A DNA stretch of 21,289 bases from an uncultured Chloroflexota bacterium (GCA_937942935.1 CALDGT010000161.1:1-21289), one strand, 5' to 3'; shown: positions 7,694 to 14,701, counted from the first letter of the stretch. Made by a program: numbers and translations. Notes: generated from the letters alone by a model not told the origin.

Positions 7694-8649
7694 TAGGCTT
7701 GTTCTCCGCTTCCATAATATACCCAATACCGCGCAGTGGCGAATAAGAATAATGTGATTGCTAGTGCAATGACAAACATCAGCCATGCTAATGTTGAGCC
7801 ATATCCCATATCTTGCTGGGCAAAAGCGTTTTTATAGAGATGGATATTGTAGAAAAGTGTGGCGTTATTTGGGTCGCCTGTACCTTCTTTGAGGATGTAG
7901 GGGACTTCAAAATAACGGAAAATACCAATCACCGAGATGATAAGGTTATAGAACACAACGGGCGAAATCATGGGGAAGGTGATGCGACGGAAAATTGTTA
8001 ACCCATTTGCTCCATCTACACGAGCCGCTTCATACAACTCAGTAGGAACACCTTGCATACTGGCAAGCATGATGAGCATGGCGTTTCCGACACCCCATAT
8101 CCCGATAATATTTAATGCTGGATAAATCAGGTTAATATCAAATAACCAATTGGGTTTTCCGAGTCCTAAATCGAATAAAATCCGATTGAGCCAACCTGTA
8201 TCGGTATTCAAAACACCGCCCCAGATATAGGCAGAAGACACAACAGGCACGATGTATGGCATATAAAATAAGGTGCGGAAGATGGGTCTGCCGATGAGGT
8301 ATTTTGAATTGAGCAATGCCGCTAACCCGATGGGGACGATAATTGAGAGAGGTAAGGCGATGAGGGCAAATTTGAGCGTTGATGAGAGTGCTGGACCGAG
8401 TAATGGGTCTACAAGCAATTTCTTATAATTTGCAAAATCATTAAACTTGATAGCATCAGGTTCAGTGAGTTTGAAATCCATAAAAGAAAATACAAGTGAG
8501 GCTAACATTGGCATAATAGTGAAGGCAAACAATCCGATAATCCAAGGCGACAAGAACACCCATCCCCAAAGTTGTTGACGGCGATACAATGAGAATGTTT
8601 TCTCTTTGACTTTCACTTGAGATGACGAACTAGACTTGGTAATGTCCAT
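7693..8649 (-). CDS. ABC sugar transporter permease, MalF type
   Basis: This 318-residue permease pairs with the downstream MalG-type subunit to form the sugar channel. A polar N-terminus of about 25 residues, rich in Ser and Lys, leads into six spans at about 30-55, 90-113, 126-145, 175-198, 231-252 and 285-307. The EAA loop for ATPase contact is at 204-230 (ELYEAARVDGANGL...FPMISP). The length is typical of short MalF-like CUT1 permeases without the large periplasmic domain of E. coli MalF. GAGGA lies 7 bases before the ATG, a strong site. The 85-base gap to the solute-binding protein gene contains a stable hairpin, so this gene may be translated from less abundant mRNA than the binding protein. 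Confidence 0.92.
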   Translation of the reverse strand: MDITKSSSSSQVKVKEKTFSLYRRQQLWGWVFLSPWIIGLFAFTIMPMLASLVFSFMDFKLTEPDAIKFNDFANYKKLLVDPLLGPALSSTLKFALIALPLSIIVPIGLAALLNSKYLIGRPIFRTLFYMPYIVPVVSSAYIWGGVLNTDTGWLNRILFDLGLGKPNWLFDINLIYPALNIIGIWGVGNAMLIMLASMQGVPTELYEAARVDGANGLTIFRRITFPMISPVVFYNLIISVIGIFRYFEVPYILKEGTGDPNNATLFYNIHLYKNAFAQQDMGYGSTLAWLMFVIALAITLFLFATARYWVYYGSGEQA

Positions 8650-8686
8650 AATATATTCCTCGAATTGGGTGGTAGGTGTGAGTGAT

Positions 8687-8715
8687 GAAGGGTAGGGTAG
8701 GTTGTCCTACCCTTC
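8687..8715 (-). terminator. Intercistronic hairpin between binding-protein and permease genes
   Basis: GAAGGGTAGG at 8687-8696 pairs perfectly with CCTACCCTTC at 8706-8715 around a 9-base loop. It follows the solute-binding protein stop by about 20 bases and lacks a U-tract. By analogy with the malE-malF gap it probably protects the upstream mRNA or partly terminates transcription, giving more binding protein than permease. Confidence 0.55.
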
Positions 8716-8734
8716 GTTATTTTGATACAGAAAA

Positions 8735-10132
8735 TTAGGCTTCTGGTGTTACTTCGGCAGGTTCTTCTTTGAAGATGACATCTAAGTCGGCGACCAATTT
8801 TTCAAGTTCGGCGGCGATATCGAGGTCAGGTGTACCTTCAATAAGGCTTTGGAATGCGCCGATACGGTCTTTGGCTTTGAGGTAATTTGGCATTGCATAT
8901 TCGTGGTTGGGGCTGTCGGCATAAGCCAAGCTGTCAATCGCAACTTGCCAATTTACGCCTTGGTCAAATCTTTCATCTAATGTAGCGAAGAAGGATTCGG
9001 TATCTTCTGCGCGGGCAGGCATACCACCATAGACGAGGAGCAATTCATCAGAGGCTTCACCCAAGAGGTAGGCTAAAACTTCAAACGAAGCCAATTGGAG
9101 TTCTAATGGCATATCAGCAGAAGTACGCATCAAACGGAAGCTATCGCCATGGAGTTTAGCAGTGGTCACACCATTGAAGGATGGCATCACAGCCAAGTCC
9201 CAGTCATTGGTATCGCCAACACAGCAGGTATACCACAGGTGGGTGTGTGCCATTGCAACACGACCAGATGAGAATGAGTTACCATTTGCCAACAAATCGC
9301 TACCAGCTTGGGAAGCATTGGGGATGAATTTGTCTACCCAGATACCATTGTAGTACCAGGTGAAGGCATCGGTCCATGCTTGTGGCAATACTGCACCACC
9401 ATCTTCACCAACCAAAGAGGTAGCACCGAACATAGTAGAAATACCGCGTGGTTCGTTCCATTGTGAATTGAAACCCCATTGTTCGACTGTGGTGGCGTCA
9501 AATTCTGCCATTGTCGCATCGTTACCATTGGCATCTACGGTCATGTACATTGCCAATTCACGGAGGGTTTCCATATTCCATTCTTTTTCTTCGCCGTTCA
9601 CATCAACATAAGGAACGCCATATTCTTGTGGGGGATATGGGGCGCCTGCTTCGTCGAACAAGCTCTTGCGGAAATAAATGAACGATGGGAAGGTGGCGAA
9701 TGGCAAACCAATCAAGCCTTGTCCGGGATAGCGGAATGCTTCGACAGAGGCGGGGCTGAATTGGCTGATGTCATAACCAGATTCGGCGATAAGGGGTTCC
9801 AAATCGAGGTAATTGCCAGCGAATGCGTTAGAGCCATCGGCGCCGACTGGACCAACGATGTGGGGGGCTTGCCCTGTAGCAATGAGGGTGGCGAGGGTGT
9901 CATACGCGACGTTGTTATCAACAATTTGGATTTGCAATTCAATGCGGTCTTGCGAGGCATTGAAGGCTTCGACAACAGCATTTTGAGCTTCGATTTGTTC
10001 TGGTTGTCCACCAGCGCCCAAGCCAACATACCAAACAATAACGGTTTTATCTTGCGCCATAGCTGGAATGATGCCAATAGCCAGCATCAAAACGGTAAAT
10101 ACGACGAATAAACGTGCCATTTTCTTAGACAT
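8735..10132 (-). CDS. Extracellular sugar-binding protein of ABC importer
   Basis: This family 1 type solute-binding protein captures the transported sugar and delivers it to the two permeases. It has 465 residues from the ATG at 10130-10132, which has GAGGAAAGG just upstream; an earlier in-frame TTG would lie over that ribosome site and is rejected. Residues 1-26 are a signal peptide with an Ala-X-Ala type cut (PAMA|QDK). There is no lipobox cysteine, so it does not look like a lipoprotein. The mature protein starts with a typical first strand (VIVWYVG) and has a FNASQDRIE motif, the FPSFIYFRKSLFDEAG stretch and a late MPARA. A vicinal Cys pair (303-304) sits in HLWYTCCVGD. The acidic C-terminus contains EEPAEVTPEA. 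The precise sugar cannot be inferred. Confidence 0.92.
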   Translation of the reverse strand: MSKKMARLFVVFTVLMLAIGIIPAMAQDKTVIVWYVGLGAGGQPEQIEAQNAVVEAFNASQDRIELQIQIVDNNVAYDTLATLIATGQAPHIVGPVGADGSNAFAGNYLDLEPLIAESGYDISQFSPASVEAFRYPGQGLIGLPFATFPSFIYFRKSLFDEAGAPYPPQEYGVPYVDVNGEEKEWNMETLRELAMYMTVDANGNDATMAEFDATTVEQWGFNSQWNEPRGISTMFGATSLVGEDGGAVLPQAWTDAFTWYYNGIWVDKFIPNASQAGSDLLANGNSFSSGRVAMAHTHLWYTCCVGDTNDWDLAVMPSFNGVTTAKLHGDSFRLMRTSADMPLELQLASFEVLAYLLGEASDELLLVYGGMPARAEDTESFFATLDERFDQGVNWQVAIDSLAYADSPNHEYAMPNYLKAKDRIGAFQSLIEGTPDLDIAAELEKLVADLDVIFKEEPAEVTPEA

Positions 10133-10248
10133 AGTACCTTTCCTCTCAATCAAGAGATAAGTAATCTGTTAACGGACTGACATTTTTTGATATTTAGCGG
10201 TATCATTTTATTTAGCAATTGAGCGTAGGTAGTCCTCCTTTTGCATGT
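10133..10248 (-). other. lacI to binding-protein intergenic region with unplaced Shine-Dalgarno-like sequence
   Basis: This 116-base gap separates the LacI gene from the binding-protein gene. A very strong anti-SD match (AAAAGGAGGA, complement of 10233-10242) lies just after the lacI stop but has no start codon at proper distance. The nearest short frame is an 18-codon ORF at 10206-10150, about 27 bases further on, ending just before the ribosome site of the binding-protein gene. I find no good sigma-70 promoter and no full copy of the LacI-type operator here; only a core ACGCTC is shared. The gap is therefore likely a transcribed leader within the operon. Confidence 0.4.
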
Positions 10249-11310
10249 TTAGAAACGCTGGGTGATAGAAGCACCGCATGTTTCACGGATAACTAAGTGG
10301 GTTGGTAACAGCACATGGCGGGCACCATCGCTGATTCCCTCAATTTGGTCGAGCAACAAGTGTGTTACCTGCGCTCCTTTGGTGTGGATGGGCTGATGAA
10401 TAGTGGTGAGTTTATTACGTTCCGATGTGGGTAAATCGTCGAATCCAACGATTGCAATATCACCCGGAACGCGAACACCCAATTCATCTAATGCTTTCAA
10501 AGCCCCTAGTGCCATTTGATCATTGGCACAAAATACAGCGTCCACATGCGCTTTTAACAAGGTTTGCATCCCCATATACCCAGATTTACTCTCAAAGTTT
10601 CCTTCAATAACAAATTCTGAATGATATGGGATGCCCAGTTCTTTTAATGCTTGTTTATATCCCTCTAAACGGCGAATACCATCTATATTATTCAACGCCC
10701 CTGTGATATGACCGATTCTGCGTCGCCCTTGTTTATAAAGATGTTTGATGGCGACCATTGCCGCGCCATGATTATCTACATCTACATAATTGATATAACT
10801 CGCCCATTGGTTTGGATTTTCGACCATCGCCAACGGGATATCCATATCGAGCAAGCGCGGAATAAATGGGTTATCTTGTTGTGTGGATGCAAGCAATACG
10901 CCGTCCATGAGATGATTTTTAAGGATTCGCTCATAAAAACGTTCTTCATCGGTGCTAGATTCTTGAATCCACAACAACATTGCATAATTACGTTGATTTG
11001 CCGCTTGTGCGACACCGTTTAAGAGGGTAGGAAAGTAAAATTGGTCATCGAAAACAGTGGCTAAACTTTGTGGAATGACCACACCTATAATATTTGTGCG
11101 TCCAGTTGCCAAAATTCGCCCACGCAAATTAGGAGTATATCCCATTTTTTCTATCACATCTTGAACGTGTTGGCGGGTTTTTTCGCTGACATAGGCTTCA
11201 TTATTAATGACCCGTGAGACAGTTGCCCTAGAAACACCAGCTTCTTTGGCGATGTCCTCTAAATTCAGGTCTTTTGCCTTATGATTCGCGTTTGGCTTTA
11301 ACTTAGACAT
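10249..11310 (-). CDS. LacI-family transcriptional repressor of the sugar operon
   Basis: This DNA-binding repressor has 353 residues from the ATG at 11308-11310. The helix-turn-helix spans about residues 16-36 (NLEDIAKEAGVSRATVSRVI), followed by the hinge region near NLRGRILATGRTN. The hinge has Gly where many family members have Ala before Arg. The periplasmic-binding-like effector domain covers about 75-345, with typical GVVIPQ, DGVLLAST, DVDNHGAA, RRIGHITG, AVFCANDQMALG and IVGFDDLPTS motifs. Upstream TTG codons are in frame but the ATG fits the family N-terminus best; its ribosome site is weak (AAGAAAG). Tandem operators at its own promoter imply autoregulation and control of the downstream transporter and hydrolase genes. 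The inducer is unknown but is probably the transported sugar. Confidence 0.93.
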   Translation of the reverse strand: MSKLKPNANHKAKDLNLEDIAKEAGVSRATVSRVINNEAYVSEKTRQHVQDVIEKMGYTPNLRGRILATGRTNIIGVVIPQSLATVFDDQFYFPTLLNGVAQAANQRNYAMLLWIQESSTDEERFYERILKNHLMDGVLLASTQQDNPFIPRLLDMDIPLAMVENPNQWASYINYVDVDNHGAAMVAIKHLYKQGRRRIGHITGALNNIDGIRRLEGYKQALKELGIPYHSEFVIEGNFESKSGYMGMQTLLKAHVDAVFCANDQMALGALKALDELGVRVPGDIAIVGFDDLPTSERNKLTTIHQPIHTKGAQVTHLLLDQIEGISDGARHVLLPTHLVIRETCGASITQRF

Positions 11311-11346
11311 AAAAACTTTCTTCAATAACAAAATTTTACTTTTTTC

Positions 11347-11373
11347 TGAGAACGCTCTCTGAGAACGCTCTCA
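11347..11373 (-). promoter_or_regulatory. Two tandem LacI-family operators
   Basis: Two 14-base sites overlap by one base: TGAGAACGCTCTCT at 11347-11360 and TGAGAACGCTCTCA at 11360-11373. The second is a near-perfect palindrome around a central CG and fits the LacI/CcpA-type form TGNNANCGNTNNCA. Their centres are 13 bases apart. They begin at the predicted transcription start of the lacI promoter, so bound repressor would block initiation. Confidence 0.8.
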
Positions 11374-11379
11374 GACGGT

Positions 11380-11408
11380 ATATTAACGCAATGTTAGAAG
11401 GTTGTCAA
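11380..11408 (-). promoter_or_regulatory. Consensus sigma-70 promoter of the lacI-sugar operon
   Basis: Reading the minus strand, TTGACA (11408-11403) and TAATAT (11385-11380) are separated by exactly 17 bases. The predicted start is about 11373, at the edge of the operators. The -35 box is perfect and the -10 box near perfect, so the promoter should be strong when not repressed. It drives lacI and probably the transporter and hydrolase genes behind it. Confidence 0.8.
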
Positions 11409-11453
11409 GGAATTGGTCTTGTGAATTTTAGGGGGAATGGGGAATTGATTTGA

Positions 11454-11467
11454 AAAAAACGTTTCCA
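11454..11467 (-). promoter_or_regulatory. Possible degenerate upstream LacI-type operator
   Basis: On the minus strand TGGAAACGTTTTTT has the LacI-family left half and central CG but lacks the final CA; it shares 8 of 14 positions with the promoter operators. Its centre is about 94 bases upstream of the nearest operator centre, close to nine helical turns, which would permit looping. It could equally be part of a T-rich 3' end of the tRNA transcript. Confidence 0.2.
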
Positions 11468-11490
11468 TTTGCAATTTTAGATGAGTCGAG

Positions 11491-11561
11491 CTGGGAGACC
11501 TGGATTCGAACCAAGATCAACAGAGTCAGAGTCTGCAGTTTTGCCCTTAAACTATCTCCCA
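11491..11561 (-). tRNA. tRNA-Gln (anticodon CUG)
   Basis: A complete 71-base cloverleaf folds on the minus strand. The acceptor stem is TGGGAGA with TCTCCCA and discriminator G. The D-arm is GTTT/AAAC with a 7-base loop, the anticodon arm GCAGA-CTCTGAC-TCTGT, the variable loop 4 bases, and the T-arm CTTGG-TTCGAAT-CCAGG. The anticodon is CTG, reading CAG. The 3' CCA is not encoded. The first pair is U1-A72 and the D-loop is short, both features associated with tRNA-Gln recognised by the GatCAB amidotransferase. It lies 85 bases downstream of gltX on the same strand, beyond a hairpin. Confidence 0.93.
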
Positions 11562-11574
11562 ATAAGATTTTTCT

Positions 11575-11603
11575 AGTGTATCAGAAAGTGAGAATTACGA
11601 GAA
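11575..11603 (-). promoter_or_regulatory. Possible tRNA-Gln promoter
   Basis: A TACACT -10 (complement of 11575-11580) predicts a transcription start about 7 bases before the tRNA 5' end. The -35 at the 17-base position, TTCTCG, matches the consensus at only three of six positions. The geometry is right but the -35 is weak, so readthrough from gltX remains possible. Confidence 0.35.
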
Positions 11604-11615
11604 GATAAAATCTGT

Positions 11616-11639
11616 GGTGGCGCGAATTATCACGCCACC
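11616..11639 (-). terminator. gltX terminator hairpin
   Basis: On the minus strand GGTGGCGTG pairs with CGCGCCACC (9 pairs, one G-T) around a 6-base loop, starting 8 bases after the gltX stop. It is followed by ACAGATTTTATC, which has only a short U-run. It is a plausible intrinsic terminator, or a processing hairpin before the tRNA. Confidence 0.6.
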
Positions 11640-11646
11640 GTGTTGC

Positions 11647-13140
11647 TCACTTTAACAAGTCAATGGCAATTTGAATCCGCTTGAGAGATTCTGATTTTCC
11701 CAAAATTTCCATTGTCTCAAATGTTGGTGTTGAGATGCTTTGACCTGTCACTGCTACACGCAATACACCAAATACTTGGCTATTATTCAGCCCCAAATCG
11801 CTCACCAAAGTTGTGCCGATGTTCATGAGGGCAGGGGTGAGAAATTCTGGTTCTGCTATAGCCAAATAGTGTTTATGCGATGCTTCTAATAATTTCCGTG
11901 TGCCATCCTTGTCTAGCTTTTTGGGGATGAGCATCTCAACAGTTGGGGGTGTAAATGTTTCATGGAAAAAGAAACCAGCCATCGCTACCACATCCGTTAA
12001 AACTTTGAGGCGTGTTTGTACTAATGGGGTAATCTTGAGCAATCGGTCAACATTTACCTCTAATCCGGCTTCTTCTAATATTGGACGCAAGCGTTTTGCT
12101 AATTCATTTGCTGATAATTTCTCGCGCATATAAATGCCGTTAATCCAATCTAGTTTTTCGATAGGAAAGGCACTATTGGCTGGGTTAACTGCTCCAATGT
12201 CGAAACGTTCAATGGCTTCTTGAATATCAAAAATTTCGCGCTCATCGCCAAAATTCCACCCGATATTGCACAAGAAATTGACCACTGCTTCGGGCAAATA
12301 ACCAGCATCCTTAAATTCTTTGGCGAGGACTAGCACTTTTTTGCCATCTTCGCTGAAACCAGAGTGGCGTTTGCTCAATTTGCCTTTTCCATTGGGATTG
12401 AGCAAAACGGGCAAATGGGCATATAACGGTTTTTCCCAACCAAAGGCTTCCCATAATAACAAATGAAGGGGTAGCGAGGGTAGCCATTCATTGGCGCGGG
12501 TGACATGACTAATTTCCATGAAATGGTCATCAATTACATGCGCGAGATGATAAGTGGGGTAGCCATCACTTTTGAGTAATACAGCATCTTGTATGGTGTG
12601 GTTATCAAAGATAACTTCTCCCCGAATCAAATCATGCCCAATCGTTTGACCTTCTAATGGCGCTTTTAGGCGAATAACATGCGGTTTGCCCTCTGCTAAA
12701 TTTTTCTCGATTTCATCTTTCGATAAATTCCGACAAAAACGGTCATATCCCGGTGGCTCTTTGCGGGCTTCTTTTTCCTTATTCACTTGTTCAAGGCGTT
12801 CTGATGTGCAAAAACACCGATAGGCTTTGTCGTTATCCAAAAGCCATTGTGCCCATTTCTGATAGAGGGGCAACCGTTCTGATTGGATATAAGGACCATA
12901 CCCGCCATCCTTGCCCGGTCCTTCATCATAATCTATTCCAAGCCAAGAGAGCGCATCGGTAATGAGGTCAATAGACCCCTCTACAAAGCGTTTTTGGTCG
13001 GTATCTTCAATACGCAAAACAAACTTCCCACCATGATGACGGGCAAGTAGCCAGCTAAAAAGGGCAGAGCGCACCCCTCCAATATGAAGGGGCCCCGTTG
13101 GACTGGGTGCGAAACGTGTCCGCACAATTTTTTCGGTCAA
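11647..13140 (-). CDS. gltX: Glutamyl-tRNA synthetase
   Basis: GltX charges tRNA-Glu with glutamate, and in organisms without GlnRS it also misacylates tRNA-Gln for later amidation. The 497-residue length is normal for a bacterial class I GluRS. The N-terminal catalytic domain has RFAPSPTGPLHIGG, with the HIGH motif as HIGG, and the KMSKS-type loop is GKLSKRH. A GluRS-type WLPSLPLHLLL segment lies between them, and an anticodon-binding helical domain fills about residues 330-497. The start codon is TTG at 13138-13140: AGGAG lies 7 bases upstream, no ATG occurs before the catalytic motif, and MTEKIVRTRFAPSPTG is the expected N-terminus. It follows rodA by 27 bases, probably in the same transcript, and precedes a tRNA-Gln gene. 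Discriminating and non-discriminating types cannot be told apart by eye. Confidence 0.95.
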   Translation of the reverse strand: MTEKIVRTRFAPSPTGPLHIGGVRSALFSWLLARHHGGKFVLRIEDTDQKRFVEGSIDLITDALSWLGIDYDEGPGKDGGYGPYIQSERLPLYQKWAQWLLDNDKAYRCFCTSERLEQVNKEKEARKEPPGYDRFCRNLSKDEIEKNLAEGKPHVIRLKAPLEGQTIGHDLIRGEVIFDNHTIQDAVLLKSDGYPTYHLAHVIDDHFMEISHVTRANEWLPSLPLHLLLWEAFGWEKPLYAHLPVLLNPNGKGKLSKRHSGFSEDGKKVLVLAKEFKDAGYLPEAVVNFLCNIGWNFGDEREIFDIQEAIERFDIGAVNPANSAFPIEKLDWINGIYMREKLSANELAKRLRPILEEAGLEVNVDRLLKITPLVQTRLKVLTDVVAMAGFFFHETFTPPTVEMLIPKKLDKDGTRKLLEASHKHYLAIAEPEFLTPALMNIGTTLVSDLGLNNSQVFGVLRVAVTGQSISTPTFETMEILGKSESLKRIQIAIDLLK

Positions 13141-13167
13141 AATGATACTCCTGTGTGATAAAAATGG

Positions 13168-14274
13168 TTATGCAAAACGCCGACGACGGACAACAACACT
13201 TTCGACCAGCCCAATTCCGATAAGGATGGACATCAGTGATGTCCCGCCAGAACTAACAAGTGGCAAAGTGAGACCTGTTACAGGCAAAATACCGACATTC
13301 ATACCAATCGCAGTAACGCATTGGAAGAAAATTGTGGCGGCGATGCCATAACAAATCATACTCCCTAGCGGGTCGGCGGCGAGGCGTGCGGCGCGTAAAA
13401 TGCGCCAGATGACAATGCCTAGGATAAAAATAACGATTGAACCACCGACTAATCCAAACTCTTCTGCAATGACACAAAAGATAAAGTCGGTGTGGCGTAC
13501 CCGCAAAAAGCGATACTGTGTTTGTGTGCCATTGCCATAACCTTTGCCAAATAATCCACCAGAGCCAATGGCAATGGCGGCTTGACGTATATTATACCGC
13601 GAACCGAAGCGTTCTTCACCTGTGTCTGGTGTGATGAAATTGGTGATTCGCTCTCGCTGATATTCTGCCATATTTGCCCATAAGATGGGAAATCCCATAA
13701 CAGCGATGAGCAAACCCATCGCTATATGTTTGAGTCGTAAGCCAGCCGCCCAAACAAGGGTGAACCATAACACGGCAAAGACAATCACTGTCCCCAAATC
13801 TGGCTGGACAAAAATAAGCCCAATTGGGACTGCCACATGAATGAGTGAGCCGATGACTGTTTTTATATCATCCATTTTATGATACCGACTGGCGAGGTGA
13901 TACCCGAGTGTGATGATAATCAGCAATTTTGCGATTTCGGCAGGTTGGATGAGTACCCCAACATTAAGCCAACTTTTTGCACCACCATCACCTTCTTGAC
14001 CAAATACCAACACAATAGCGAGGATACCAACCATAAACAAGTATAGCCATTGGTGAATACTCCCTAATAGGCGGTAGTCCAACATCGTCATGAGCAACAA
14101 TAGAATTGTGCCAATGATGGCGAATTGAATTTGGCTAGGGACACGACTGACTAAATCTGGGTCTACTGCGCCATTGGTGGCACTACGAATCATGATGATG
14201 CCAAAAATGACCAATACTAATGTAGAGAAAAGCAACACATAATCAAATTGTCGCCAAATATTCACTGTACGCAT
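13168..14274 (-). CDS. rodA: Rod-shape SEDS peptidoglycan polymerase RodA
   Basis: RodA is the SEDS-family glycosyltransferase that polymerises lipid II during cell elongation with a class B PBP partner, here PBP2 encoded upstream. The 368-residue protein has about ten spans and the family hallmarks: GGAKSWLNVGVLIQPAEIAK near 97-116, FVQPDLGT at 155-162, and the extracellular loop ending RVRHTDFIFCVIAEEFG, with Asp263 as the likely catalytic residue by analogy with characterised RodA. The C-terminal NVGILPVTGLTLPLVSSGGTS is typical. The ATG start has a weak GGAT site. RodA rather than FtsW is favoured by its neighbours. It lies 85 bases after minE with its own predicted promoter. Confidence 0.93.
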   Translation of the reverse strand: MRTVNIWRQFDYVLLFSTLVLVIFGIIMIRSATNGAVDPDLVSRVPSQIQFAIIGTILLLLMTMLDYRLLGSIHQWLYLFMVGILAIVLVFGQEGDGGAKSWLNVGVLIQPAEIAKLLIIITLGYHLASRYHKMDDIKTVIGSLIHVAVPIGLIFVQPDLGTVIVFAVLWFTLVWAAGLRLKHIAMGLLIAVMGFPILWANMAEYQRERITNFITPDTGEERFGSRYNIRQAAIAIGSGGLFGKGYGNGTQTQYRFLRVRHTDFIFCVIAEEFGLVGGSIVIFILGIVIWRILRAARLAADPLGSMICYGIAATIFFQCVTAIGMNVGILPVTGLTLPLVSSGGTSLMSILIGIGLVESVVVRRRRFA

Positions 14275-14313
14275 AACAATCCATCACATCCCAATACAAC
14301 ATAACATAGCCAT

Positions 14314-14341
14314 ATTATAGTTTATCGCCCTCTGATGTGAA
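14314..14341 (-). promoter_or_regulatory. Promoter upstream of rodA-gltX
   Basis: On the minus strand TTCACA (14341-14336) and a perfect TATAAT (14319-14314) are separated by 16 bases, between the minE stop and the rodA start. The predicted start is near 14307, giving a leader of about 33 bases. This would let rodA and gltX be expressed separately from the mre-min genes. Confidence 0.55.
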
Positions 14342-14359
14342 GGGGTTATGCTTGTTGCG

Positions 14360-14701
14360 TTAGGGAGTCGTTGGGTTATCTGATGCTTTTATCTGATTTT
14401 TGGGGTCATCTTCTTCATCTGCTTTATCTATTCCTTCGATACTTTGAAGGAATGGTATTTCTGCGATGATGAGGTTATGATGTCGGTCTCCGCGTTGTGT
14501 GAGTGCTATCTCAACACTGTCTGTGGCAATGGCAACATACTTAGAGATAACCGCCAAAATTTCTGCTTTCATCTCTTCTAGCTTTTCTGGACTCATATTA
14601 ATTCTGTCATGCACTAAAATAAGTTGTAGCCGTTCTTTGGCTTTTTGGGCGCTAGATTGGTCTTTGTTGCGCCCACGCATTCTATCAAATAATCCAGACA
14701 T
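14360..14701 (-). CDS. minE: Cell division topological specificity factor MinE
   Basis: MinE stimulates the MinD ATPase and confines the MinCD division inhibitor to the poles or away from midcell. The 113-residue protein has an amphipathic N-terminus (SGLFDRMRG) that could bind membrane, the MinD-contact segment AKERLQLILVHDR at 21-33, and the dimerising beta region SVEIALTQRGDRHHNLIIAEIPF within about 62-84. The last 28 residues are an acidic then polar tail that goes beyond the usual family end. The ATG start has AAAGG 9 bases upstream, lying in the last codons of minD. The minD stop is only 5 bases before this start, so translation is probably coupled. Confidence 0.92.
   Translation of the reverse strand: MSGLFDRMRGRNKDQSSAQKAKERLQLILVHDRINMSPEKLEEMKAEILAVISKYVAIATDSVEIALTQRGDRHHNLIIAEIPFLQSIEGIDKADEEDDPKNQIKASDNPTTP

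Noticed and set aside
7694..7786. N-terminal extension of the MalG-type permease
   Set aside because: The frame is open but would overlap the upstream permease by 31 codons. The TAATG junction with GCGGAG upstream marks the start at 7693.
9479..10111. 210-codon plus-strand open frame opposite the solute-binding protein gene
   Set aside because: It is fully antisense to a confidently identified gene, lacks a ribosome site and has no recognisable protein pattern.
10133..10153. TTG start seven codons earlier for the solute-binding protein
   Set aside because: The extension covers the GAGGAAAGG ribosome site, and the ATG at 10132 gives a normal signal peptide.
11311..11331. Upstream TTG start of the LacI repressor
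   Set aside because: The ATG at 11310 gives a normal LacI-family N-terminal length before the helix-turn-helix, and the TTG lacks a ribosome site.
11410..11490. Intrinsic terminator for the tRNA in the T-rich stretch after it
   Set aside because: There is a run of seven T on the minus strand, but no stable stem immediately before it.
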